Of a stretch of DNA of 64,000 nucleotides, positions 9,595 to 17,027 are shown in pieces; the first letter of the stretch is position 1; each line of letters starts with the position of its first letter. A model generated the notes under the pieces. It saw only the letters and a program-made list of their open reading frames with translations, was not told where the DNA came from and searched no databases. The stretch spans positions 1-64,000 of the forward strand of contig NZ_JADKYM010000004.1 in the NCBI RefSeq assembly GCF_015475875.1. The letters are read 5' to 3'. A program made the position numbers and the translations under genes. Source of the DNA: Sphingopyxis solisilvae. GTDB lineage: Bacteria > Pseudomonadota > Alphaproteobacteria > Sphingomonadales > Sphingomonadaceae.

Positions 9595-9668
9595 ATGCTT
9601 GTCCCCGCTTGGTGCGGCTCTCGCGCCGCGCTTCGCTTCGCTCATGGACGCGCGGGTCCGCCGAAACA

Positions 9669-9682
9669 TTGATCGGGATCAA
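9669..9682. promoter_or_regulatory. Perfect FNR box between ccoN and ompW
   Basis: TTGATCGGGATCAA is an exact match to the FNR consensus TTGAT-N4-ATCAA. It is a palindrome between divergent genes: a class II start site would lie near 9634 for ccoN (start codon 9594) and near 9717 for the OmpW-like gene (start codon 9763). One FNR dimer may therefore switch on both directions under oxygen limitation. Site seen; two-way use inferred. Confidence 0.85.
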
Positions 9683-9762
9683 CGAATGGTTTGCGCTTCA
9701 TCAATGCGGCGCAGCGGGCGGCGGGACAGAGACGGCTCCATCAACAACAGGAGCCAGGACTC

Positions 9763-10434
9763 ATGAAGACCCAATATCTCTCCCTCGCCGCGCTAGCCGT
9801 CGCTCTGGCGGTTCCCGGGCAAGCCGCGGCGAAAAGCGGCGACGTCCAGTTCAAGCTGCTCGCGACCTATGTCGCGCCCGACGGCAAGATCAAAGATGTG
9901 AAGCTTGACCTGATCGGCTTGCCTGCGGGGACGCAGACCAAGGCCGACGACAATGTCGTGCCGACGGTCGCGATCGAATATTTCGTCGCCGACAATATCT
10001 CGGTCGAGACGATCGCGGGCGTCACCCAGCACGATGTCGTCGGTCGCGGCGGCCTGGCGGGTGCAGGGCTGGTGTCGAACGCAAACATCGTCCCCGCGAC
10101 GCTGACGCTGAAATATCATTTCGGCAAAGATGGCGGCGTGCGGCCATATGTCGGTGCCGGTCCCAGCTATTTCATCTTCATCGACGAAAAGCCCGGGGCG
10201 ACGGCGGTCGCACTCGGCGCGACCCGGCAAAAGATGGGCGATTCGCTGGGCATGGCGTTTCAGGCCGGAGTCGATGTCCCGGTGAATGCCAAGGGGCTGG
10301 CGGTGACCTTCGATGCCAAACGCTATGTCATGCGCCCCACCGCGGGCTGGTTCGCCGGACCGACCGAAGTGTTGCGCACGCGGCACAAGCTCGACCCGTG
10401 GGTCGTCAGCGCCGGGCTCGCGTTCCGCTTCTGA
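9763..10434 (+). CDS. ompW: OmpW-family outer membrane protein
   Basis: 223 aa with a signal peptide (MKTQYLSLAALAVALAVPGQAAA). The mature protein has the OmpW pattern of an eight-strand beta barrel: VTQHDV, LTLKYHFG, VRPYVGAGPSYF and a final WVVSAGLAFRF with terminal Phe. OmpW forms small outer-membrane channels and is FNR-controlled in E. coli. ATG 9763 is chosen over the longer frame because of the AGGAG at 9749 and the signal peptide. It shares the FNR box with ccoN and is convergent with fnrL, 9 nt away. Confidence 0.88.
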   Translation: MKTQYLSLAALAVALAVPGQAAAKSGDVQFKLLATYVAPDGKIKDVKLDLIGLPAGTQTKADDNVVPTVAIEYFVADNISVETIAGVTQHDVVGRGGLAGAGLVSNANIVPATLTLKYHFGKDGGVRPYVGAGPSYFIFIDEKPGATAVALGATRQKMGDSLGMAFQAGVDVPVNAKGLAVTFDAKRYVMRPTAGWFAGPTEVLRTRHKLDPWVVSAGLAFRF

Positions 10435-10443
10435 CGCAGCCGG

Positions 10444-11136
10444 TCAGCCCGCCATCGCCTCCATCGCCGCGCGGTCGTTGATCACGATCTCGCGGCGAGA
10501 CGGCAGGTCGAGCACGCCTTCGCCGCGCATTTTGGTGAGCTGGCGGCTGGTCGTCTCGATCGTCAGCCCCAGGATGTCGGCAATCTGCTGCCGGCCAAAA
10601 GGCAGCTCGAACCCGCCCTTGGGATTTGTCGCGTCGCATCCTTGCCCCGATAGGCGTTCGGACATTTCGAGCAGGAACGACGCGACCTTTTCCGACGCCG
10701 ACTTGCGCCCGAGCAGCATCATCCAATGGCGCGCGCGGTCGAGTTCGTCGAGCGTGCGGCGCAGCAGCTTTTGTTGCAGGTCGGGATGCGCGCTCGCAAA
10801 CTCGTCGAAATTGTTGCGGTTGAAGATGCACACTTCGGCGTCGGTCATCGCAGTGACGCTGTAGGGGCTTTCCTTACCGAACGGGCGACCGATGAAATCG
10901 GACGGGAACACGACCCCGACGATCTGTTCGCGGCCATCGGCAGTCGACACGACCAGTTTCAGCACCCCGGTCAGGACGTTGGCGACGACCGGTGCACCGT
11001 CGCCCTCCCACAGCAGCGTCTGCCCCGCCCGCACCTTCTGCTTGCGGCCCATTTTGCCCAGCGCCAGAATTTCCGTCGCGTCGAGGCTGGCGCAAATTGC
11101 GCGGTTACGGACGACGCAGGTGGAACAGTCGGTCAT
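10444..11136 (-). CDS. fnrL: FnrL-type oxygen-sensing transcription factor (CRP/FNR family)
   Basis: 230 aa. The N-terminus holds C4-x2-C7-x7-C15 and a fourth cysteine at C103, the arrangement that binds the O2-labile [4Fe-4S] cluster in FnrL/FnrN proteins; E. coli FNR has a shorter x5 spacing. A cyclic-nucleotide-like barrel is followed by the helix-turn-helix ILGLTIETTSRQL, whose ExxSR recognition residues specify TTGAT half sites. Three such sites occur next to hemN, ccoN/ompW and usp in this window. It lies 53 bp downstream of usp and may be co-transcribed from the FNR box at 12055, giving autoregulation. Confidence 0.92.
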   Translation of the reverse strand: MTDCSTCVVRNRAICASLDATEILALGKMGRKQKVRAGQTLLWEGDGAPVVANVLTGVLKLVVSTADGREQIVGVVFPSDFIGRPFGKESPYSVTAMTDAEVCIFNRNNFDEFASAHPDLQQKLLRRTLDELDRARHWMMLLGRKSASEKVASFLLEMSERLSGQGCDATNPKGGFELPFGRQQIADILGLTIETTSRQLTKMRGEGVLDLPSRREIVINDRAAMEAMAG

Positions 11137-11189
11137 GCCGCCGCCGTACAGCAGCGCGCCGATTTTGGAAAGCCAAGCCGCCAGGCCGG

Positions 11190-12002
11190 TCAGTGCGCCA
11201 ACAGCAACGGCGCGGGCGCGGATCCCAGCAGATACCGGGTCACGCCGCCGAAAAACGTCTCGCGCAAACGAGTGTGACCGAACGCGCCCATCACGATCAG
11301 GCCGGCACCCATGTCGCGGGCGGTCCGCTCGAGCGCCTCTTCAATCGTCTCGACACCACGCTCTACCTGACGCCATTCGGCATGGATGCCGTGGCGCGAC
11401 AGATAGCGCAGCGCGTCGTCGGCGGCGACCTGCCCCTCATGTCCGCCGACGGTGACAAGCACCGCCTGCCGCGCGTGGCGTATCAGCGGCACGGCGGCCC
11501 GCAAGGCATGGGCCGCCTGCGCGCTGCCATTCCAGGCGATCATGACCGGCGCGTCGAGATCGACCGGGCCGCAAGTCTCGGGAATGGCGAGTACCGGGAC
11601 CGGAACCGCCATCGCCAGATCGCCCGCCATCATCGGCGGGGCAAAGCTGCGGCGCCGGTCGGCGGTGCCGAGCGACACGATGACCAGGTCGGTCAATGTC
11701 GCCGCGAGCGTCAGCGTCGACAGTACATCGCCATCTGCCAACGTCACCTCCCAAGGCACGTCTTCACGTTCAAGGTCCGCGCGCAACCGCCGCTCGAGCG
11801 CCGCGTCGACCGCCTGTGCCTTGGCCAGCTGCTCGCCCGCCAGATACATGCCGCCAAACGGGTCGGTCGCAATGAACTGCTGAAACGGCGAGCTGATCAC
11901 CAGATCCAGATGCGACTGATGCCGCCGTCCGATCGCCAGCCCGCTCTCTAGTCGCGCCGACATTCCGGGACCATCGTCGGCGTGAATCAAAATATTGCGC
12001 AC
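11190..12002 (-). CDS. Universal stress protein (UspA family, two-domain)
   Basis: 270 aa using GTG at 12002, chosen because AGGAG lies seven bases upstream and the protein then begins VRNILIHADDG, the normal Usp start. The C-terminal half ends with the nucleotide-binding signature GAFGHTRLRETFFGG preceded by LIVMG; the N-terminal half is degenerate. Such proteins are often part of FNR regulons. An FNR-like box lies at 12055-12068, 18 nt before the expected transcript start region. The frame continues upstream without a credible start. Confidence 0.88.
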   Translation of the reverse strand: MRNILIHADDGPGMSARLESGLAIGRRHQSHLDLVISSPFQQFIATDPFGGMYLAGEQLAKAQAVDAALERRLRADLEREDVPWEVTLADGDVLSTLTLAATLTDLVIVSLGTADRRRSFAPPMMAGDLAMAVPVPVLAIPETCGPVDLDAPVMIAWNGSAQAAHALRAAVPLIRHARQAVLVTVGGHEGQVAADDALRYLSRHGIHAEWRQVERGVETIEEALERTARDMGAGLIVMGAFGHTRLRETFFGGVTRYLLGSAPAPLLLAH

Positions 12003-12054
12003 GTCAAATCTCCTGCTGCGACAGCCATATGAGGGCGCAATGCGCGCCGCGTCA

Positions 12055-12068
12055 TTGATCGCAGTCAA
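12055..12068 (-). promoter_or_regulatory. FNR-like box upstream of the usp-fnrL pair
   Basis: TTGATCGCAGTCAA differs from TTGAT-N4-ATCAA at one position. The centre, 12061.5, predicts a start site near 12020 and a leader of about 18 nt to the usp GTG codon. Supports FNR control of usp and feedback on the fnrL gene. Function inferred. Confidence 0.7.
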
Positions 12069-12207
12069 AGTGGCCGAGAAGCGAACGTCCGCTTTCGGGC
12101 ACTCGTCGCCAAAAGCCGCAATGACCGACATCAGGCGCAAAGCGGCCAATTGCGGTACGAGCGGGTTGTAGGCGTTTTTGTGACGTTACGCATTGTAGTG
12201 CGATGTT

Positions 12208-12290
12208 GTCCGTTGTGGCATATTGGAACAGCCGTTTAATACGGATGCATCTAAGTATCTGATAATGCTATCCAATATACCACAACGGAC
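12208..12290. repeat. 20-bp inverted repeat next to a tRNA fragment
   Basis: Arms at 12208-12227 (GTCCGTTGTGGCATATTGGA) and 12271-12290 are reverse complements except for one base, separated by 43 bp that also holds a CCGT/ACGG hairpin at 12232-12244. The segment is AT-richer than its surroundings. It abuts the tRNA-Lys 3' fragment, so it could be integrase or excisionase binding sites of an integrated element, or a transcription terminator without a T tract. Confidence 0.75.
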
Positions 12291-12338
12291 CGACTCTTAA
12301 TCAGCGGGTCCTAGGTTCGAGCCCTAGTGCGTCCACCA
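12291..12338 (+). tRNA. 3' half of a tRNA-Lys(CUU): likely attachment-site scar (not a functional tRNA)
   Basis: The segment contains the anticodon loop CTCTTAA (anticodon CTT), the variable region, a perfect T arm (CTAGG/TTCGAGC/CCTAG), a 3' acceptor strand TGCGTCC, discriminator A and CCA at 12336-12338. No D arm and no 5' acceptor strand GGACGCA occur upstream, and the 5' side of the anticodon stem does not pair. Such 3' tRNA duplicates are left by tyrosine-recombinase integration at tRNA genes. If so, the element lies to the left, and the intact tRNA-Lys is outside the window. Confidence 0.8.
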
Positions 12339-12705
12339 TTTTTCAATGACCTTCCATGATCGTTGAAACCGCCGAAACGGGCTCAATTCCCTTACGGTGT
12401 CACATTTATGATTGCGGCAAATAGTTCATTTCGCGCGGCTCGCTGCCAAGCTTCCCCGACGTCCGACGATGGCCACGCGTTCGCCCAAACGCGATCTGTC
12501 ACCGCGCCGGCGCTCTGACCCGATTAAAATGGCGCCGCGCGGAGCCCGGGTCGCCTTGGCCCAGCGCGATTTCGGCGGCAGCCAGATCGACCATCGGGCC
12601 GAAGTCCGCGTGCCCGGTCAGCTCTGCCACTTTCTCGCGGTCCAGCCCCTCGATCATCGCGCCCGCCGCAGCGAAGCGGCGATTGGCGGCACAAGGGAGA
12701 TACGC
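12339..12705. other. Intergenic stretch without a supported gene
   Basis: No convincing start or conserved product on the plus strand, although a frame is open from 12412 into the next gene. On the minus strand about 55 codons (roughly 12534-12700) read like the C-terminal tail of a protein (for example LDREKVAELTGHADFGP) but lack an upstream start of their own; this may be a gene remnant. The last bases hold the ribosome-binding site GGGAGA of the gene at 12706. Confidence 0.4.
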
Positions 12706-13278
12706 GTGACCAAGGAAGCTTTCTTTTCGGCGAACGAGACCCCTGACGGGGTACAGTTCGACATTGTCGCGGCATCGATGCCGGCGTCGTTCGGATGCCT
12801 GATGGGCTTTCTGCACGTCATGGCGGCGATCGGCGGATTTGTCGCGCTCGGCAGCATGGCTGCGGGGGAGGATGGCGGCGGCGCCTTTTGGAGCGGCGCT
12901 TTCATCGGCGCCATCGGGGGCGCCGGCATTCTGATGTTCAAACGGTTGAACGCCCGGTACGAGCGCGTCCCGGTCCGGATGACCGTGACCGATCAGGGGA
13001 TCGCAATCGGGGAGCGCTTGTATCGCAGTGACGATATCCGCGAGCTGATCGTCGGCTTGCCGTTCGACAAGGGCGGCGCAGAAATGGTGCAATATCTCAG
13101 CGGGGTTGCGGCAACGGCGGGAGCAGCGACGGGAATGGAGATGCGCAATCGCTCCTACGCACTGATGGCCCGCCTCAAATCGAGCAGCAAGAATGAAGTC
13201 CTCGCTTTCGGCCTCACGCTCAACGTGGCCCGCTCGCTCCAGTCGGACGTCACCACGGCGCTGTCCGGCAACTATTGA
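12706..13278 (+). CDS. Conserved-type hypothetical membrane protein
   Basis: 190 aa from GTG 12706, which follows GGGAGA at a good distance; the 98 codons upstream in frame have a different composition and no ribosome-binding site. Two hydrophobic spans (about residues 31-50, CLMGFLHVMAAIGGFVAL, and 58-76, FWSGAFIGAIGGAGILMF) are followed by a soluble domain of about 110 residues with MTVTDQGIAIGERLY, which resembles bPH-like membrane proteins only in layout. Function not recognised. It stands alone, convergent with the MFS gene. Confidence 0.6.
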   Translation: MTKEAFFSANETPDGVQFDIVAASMPASFGCLMGFLHVMAAIGGFVALGSMAAGEDGGGAFWSGAFIGAIGGAGILMFKRLNARYERVPVRMTVTDQGIAIGERLYRSDDIRELIVGLPFDKGGAEMVQYLSGVAATAGAATGMEMRNRSYALMARLKSSSKNEVLAFGLTLNVARSLQSDVTTALSGNY

Positions 13279-13353
13279 TCGGCAGAACAAGGACAGAACG
13301 ATGGCAGCAAATATCTCGCAGTCGGACCCGGGATAAACCGGCCCGGCACCGAC

Positions 13354-14592
13354 TCAGGCTGGCGCGCGATCCGCGCGGTGTTCGATCCGGCGCCGGAGCA
13401 GGAACAGACCTGCGGCAAGCAGCGCGGTCGGCACCAGCATCAGCGTAAAGGCGGTGCGGCCGTCGAGGTGCGCGAACAACGCGCCGGTGATCACCGATCC
13501 TGTCGTCCCGCCCAGCGCCGAAAAGACGACGACGAGGCCCATCAGCGGCGGGTGTTCGCGATGGGGCATCGCGCTCAGCATCACCGAGATGATCGTCGGA
13601 TAAATGGGTGCCAGCGCAATGCCGATCAGCGGAAACAGGAAGGCGGCGGCGGGCGCGTCGCGCCATGCCGCGATCGTGCCGGGGGTCAGCCCGTCGGCGA
13701 GCGGCAGCACAAGGATAATCACCGCGGCGAGCGCGGCCAGGCAGATATTGAGCACCGGATACCAGTCAAAGCGCGCCATCACCGCGCCGGCCGCAAACCG
13801 CCCGATCGCCAGGCACGCGGCGAACAGGCTGGCCGCCTGAACGCTCATTTGAGCGGGCAGGTGCAACACCTCGTTATTGAACGTCGGCAGCCAGCTTTGA
13901 ATGCCCTGTTCGATCAGCACGAACAGGAAGGCACAGGCAACGAACACGAGAACGAGCGGCAGCGCCGCAAGCTTGAGCATGGCGACGAAAGCTGGTCCTT
14001 CGGTGCCGGTCTGTTCATCCGTGCGCGCGCGCCGTTCATCGGCCGGCGAAACGAGGAGCAGCGCCAAAGCCAGCGCGGTCACCCCCGCAAGCACCCAATA
14101 GGCATCCAGCCAGCGCAGTCCGGCAGGATCGATAAAGGCGCTGAACACCCAGTAGGAGGACAGCACGCCGACCATGAACATGCCTTCGATCAGACTGGTC
14201 AGGCTGGCGTGCTGGCGCGGATTGTCGGTGACAAGCCCGATCATCGAATAAACGACCACCTTCGCTACCGCAAAGGCCGCGCCAACCATCGCGAAATGGA
14301 GCTGTGCGACGGTGAAGCTGCCGAAAACAGGCATGACCAGACAGCCCGCGATCGCCAAAGTCAACGCGCCGATCAACGCCCGTCGCAAGCCGATCCGCGC
14401 CAGATAGCTGGCGGTCGCGAACGACACGACCGCAATCGTGACGTCCTTGAAGCCTTCCAGAGTGCTCGCCTGCGGCTTACTCACGCCGAAACTGGAAATC
14501 GACTGAAGGATAACCGTCCCGACGCTGTTCAGCAGCATCGCGAAAGCCACATAGGTCAGGATCAGCGCGGCGATCAGTCGGGTGCGGGCCAT
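13354..14592 (-). CDS. MFS transporter, probable sugar uptake
   Basis: 412 aa with about 12 predicted membrane helices, in two halves around a polar loop (SPADERRARTDEQTG, residues about 195-215). The major-facilitator fold is clear, but the substrate cannot be read from sequence. It is the last gene of the GH65/TonB-receptor cluster, so inner-membrane import of the glucoside delivered by the TonB receptor, or of released glucose, is inferred. A terminator at 14604-14644 lies between it and the receptor gene, so its expression may be reduced relative to the upstream genes. Confidence 0.82.
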   Translation of the reverse strand: MARTRLIAALILTYVAFAMLLNSVGTVILQSISSFGVSKPQASTLEGFKDVTIAVVSFATASYLARIGLRRALIGALTLAIAGCLVMPVFGSFTVAQLHFAMVGAAFAVAKVVVYSMIGLVTDNPRQHASLTSLIEGMFMVGVLSSYWVFSAFIDPAGLRWLDAYWVLAGVTALALALLLVSPADERRARTDEQTGTEGPAFVAMLKLAALPLVLVFVACAFLFVLIEQGIQSWLPTFNNEVLHLPAQMSVQAASLFAACLAIGRFAAGAVMARFDWYPVLNICLAALAAVIILVLPLADGLTPGTIAAWRDAPAAAFLFPLIGIALAPIYPTIISVMLSAMPHREHPPLMGLVVVFSALGGTTGSVITGALFAHLDGRTAFTLMLVPTALLAAGLFLLRRRIEHRADRAPA

Positions 14593-14603
14593 CGGCTGTC
14601 CTT

Positions 14604-14644
14604 AGAAAAAGAAGGGGTGGCTGCGAAGAGGCCGCGGCCACCCC
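14604..14644 (-). terminator. Intra-cluster rho-independent terminator
   Basis: Read on the minus strand, a 12-bp stem with one mismatch (arms at 14614-14625 and 14633-14644, loop of 7) is followed by TTCTTTTTCT. It sits after the TonB receptor stop codon and just before the MFS start. It probably limits read-through into the transporter gene. Confidence 0.75.
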
Positions 14645-14660
14645 AGGGAGGGAGAGTGGT

Positions 14661-17027
14661 TTAGAATTTATAGCCGACGCTGAACCGGAACGAGCGGCCA
14701 AGGATCGGGCGCGCATTGACAACCTCGCCCCCGGTCTGGCCAAGGGTCCGCGGGTCGCCCTCGGTCAGCCCGACCTTGTCGGTCAGATTGTCGGCAGTGA
14801 CCGCCAGGCTCAACGCGCGGTTGATATCGACGCTGACCCCTGCGTCGATCTTGAAATAATGCGGCAGGCTTTGGGTGTTGGCGGTGTCCGAGAAGCGGTC
14901 GCCGACGTAGGAGAAGGTGGAGAACAACGAAACCTTGCTGTCGCTACCAAATTCGATGTCATAGGAGGGGGTCACGCGCCATTGCCATTTCGGCTGGCGC
15001 TGCACGCGGTTGCCGCTGAGGTCGACGGTGCCGCCGCCGGCAAAAAAGTTGCGGTATTTGGCGTCGAGCCAGGTGCCCGAAAAGGCGATCGTGAAATTGT
15101 CGACCGGTCGCAGGCGACCTTCGAGTTCCAGGCCCGTGCTGCGCGCACCGCCGATGTCGGCGACCGGCGCTCCATTTTGAATCACCGTCGTCACCAAACC
15201 GCTGAACCGAGTGTGGAACAGCGTGGCATAAAGCGCCAGCAGGTCGGTGCGAACCTTGACCCCCCCTTCATAATTGTCGACCCGCGGCGAAACGAAGATA
15301 CCGTCGCGCAGATTGTCGAAGAAAGGATTGGTGTTGCCGCGGTTGTAGCGCACATAGGCACCGACCGACGACGAGAAGTCATAGTTCAGCCCCGCCGTCC
15401 ACGACCAGGCGCCTTTCTTGTAGGCGATGTTGCGGAACGTGCCGTTCAGCAAAGCAGTGCCATTGTTATAGAGCGTGTTCGGGTTGCCGTCGGTGTCGAC
15501 GCCGAAATCGTTGTTCTCAAGCGTGCCGGTCGCCTTGTAGTGCTGGTAACGAACCCCCGCGTCGAAACGCAGGTCAGGCGTGATCTGAAACTCGTCGACC
15601 GCGTAAAAGGCATATTCGCGGCCGTCATAGGCCGCATTGACATTGAAAAACGAGCCTTGGGTAAAGCCGTTGTTCGTCACCACCTGTCCGTTGGCGAGGG
15701 TAAGGTTGAGCAGCCGGGCGTTGTTCTCCGCGGTGAGCAGATGGACATTGCCGAGGTTCCATTGGTCGTTCGACGAGAAATCCGAGTAATAGGCGCCGAC
15801 CGTGAACTTGTTGTTGCCGCTGTCCCATTCAAGCGCGAGATCGTTGGTAAAATCCTCGATCTGCTTGCGCACGATCCAGGTGCCGGCGCGGATCACCTGC
15901 TGCGTGCCGGGAAGCGCCTGACCGCCGTTGACATAAGTCAGGCTGCCGACCGTGCTGCCAAGCGAGGCGGCGTATGCGCTGGCGGTCGTCGCCGTGCTGG
16001 CGGGCACCAGCCCCGTCGTGTCGGCGTCGCCCTTTAAATAGCTGGCGCGATAGCGCACCTGCAGCCCGTCGCCGATCTCGTAATCGAAATTGGTGCCCAG
16101 GTTAACAAGCTTGGCGCCGCGACCGTCGGCAAGATTGGCGCGGGTACCGTCGGGGAGCAGGCTGAGCCGCGTTTCGGGGCCGGCGAGGACGCCCGTCCCC
16201 GGATCGATATTGCCGAACTTGCGCACCTTGTTGCCGTCACGAACGACGGGGATTGGCAACAACCACTGGCCGTGATCGTTGAGATAGCGGGCGAAGACGA
16301 GGATCGATCCCCGGTCGAGATCATGCCGGATGTTGCCGGTAATCTGTCCGCCCTTTTCAGCGGTAAAGCGCGGATTGCGGATGCCATTGCCGCTGGAATA
16401 ATAGCCGCCGACCATGAACGTCGTGTTGTCGCCGAGCGGGCCGGACAACAAAAGGTCGCCGCGAATGTCGCCATAATCGGCGATGCTCGCCTTCACGATC
16501 CCCGCAAAGTCGCGCCCGCCTTCCTTTTGCACAAAGTTGACGGTCAGACCGGGCTGGCCGTTGCCGAACAGCGCACCGGTACCGCCGCGCACCGCTTCGA
16601 CGCGCTCGATCGTCTCGTCGATCCGGATGAGTTGCGTATTTTCCAGGAAGGACAGCGTCGGCGGAGAAAAGAAGGGGACGCCCTGCACGGTCAGCGTCAC
16701 GAACTCGGCATCACCACCCGACGGATAACCACGCACAAAGATGTTGGCACCGTTCTGTCCGCCCGAACTTTCGGCGGAGACGCCGGGGATGACCTTGAAC
16801 AGATCGGCAGTACTGTTGGGTGCTGCCTTTTCGATGGCATCCGAGGTGATGTTGGTGATCGCAAAGGCCGCGGCCTGGCGGTTGATTCCGCCACCGGCAG
16901 TACCGGTCACGATGATCTCGTCATCGGCGGCTGCCGCATCGGCGGCTTGAGGCGTTGCTTGCGCGAAAGCCGTCGTCGGCAGCGCCAAAAGCGCAATCGA
17001 CGCCAGCAGGCGAGTCCGGTTCAACAT
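14661..17027 (-). CDS. TonB-dependent outer-membrane receptor, probable oligosaccharide uptake
   Basis: 788 aa starting at ATG 17027, which has GGAGG upstream and gives a clear signal peptide (MLNRTRLLASIALLALPTTAFA). The frame stays open 212 codons further inside the GH65 gene, which is a shadow. The plug begins DDEIIVTGTAGG (TonB box region EIIVTG) and has GNGQPGLTVNFVQKEG; the barrel ends RSFRFSVGYKF with terminal Phe. Energy comes from TonB-ExbBD. It overlaps the GH65 gene by 7 nt and is probably in the same LacI-controlled transcript, so a glucoside substrate is inferred. Confidence 0.9.
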   Translation of the reverse strand: MLNRTRLLASIALLALPTTAFAQATPQAADAAAADDEIIVTGTAGGGINRQAAAFAITNITSDAIEKAAPNSTADLFKVIPGVSAESSGGQNGANIFVRGYPSGGDAEFVTLTVQGVPFFSPPTLSFLENTQLIRIDETIERVEAVRGGTGALFGNGQPGLTVNFVQKEGGRDFAGIVKASIADYGDIRGDLLLSGPLGDNTTFMVGGYYSSGNGIRNPRFTAEKGGQITGNIRHDLDRGSILVFARYLNDHGQWLLPIPVVRDGNKVRKFGNIDPGTGVLAGPETRLSLLPDGTRANLADGRGAKLVNLGTNFDYEIGDGLQVRYRASYLKGDADTTGLVPASTATTASAYAASLGSTVGSLTYVNGGQALPGTQQVIRAGTWIVRKQIEDFTNDLALEWDSGNNKFTVGAYYSDFSSNDQWNLGNVHLLTAENNARLLNLTLANGQVVTNNGFTQGSFFNVNAAYDGREYAFYAVDEFQITPDLRFDAGVRYQHYKATGTLENNDFGVDTDGNPNTLYNNGTALLNGTFRNIAYKKGAWSWTAGLNYDFSSSVGAYVRYNRGNTNPFFDNLRDGIFVSPRVDNYEGGVKVRTDLLALYATLFHTRFSGLVTTVIQNGAPVADIGGARSTGLELEGRLRPVDNFTIAFSGTWLDAKYRNFFAGGGTVDLSGNRVQRQPKWQWRVTPSYDIEFGSDSKVSLFSTFSYVGDRFSDTANTQSLPHYFKIDAGVSVDINRALSLAVTADNLTDKVGLTEGDPRTLGQTGGEVVNARPILGRSFRFSVGYKF

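Noticed and set aside
12291-12338. Functional tRNA-Lys, possibly with an intron
   Set aside because: No 5' acceptor strand or D arm exists within a sensible distance upstream.
12412-12705. 98-codon extension of the membrane protein gene at 12706
   Set aside because: Composition differs, there is no ribosome-binding site, and the GTG at 12706 has one.
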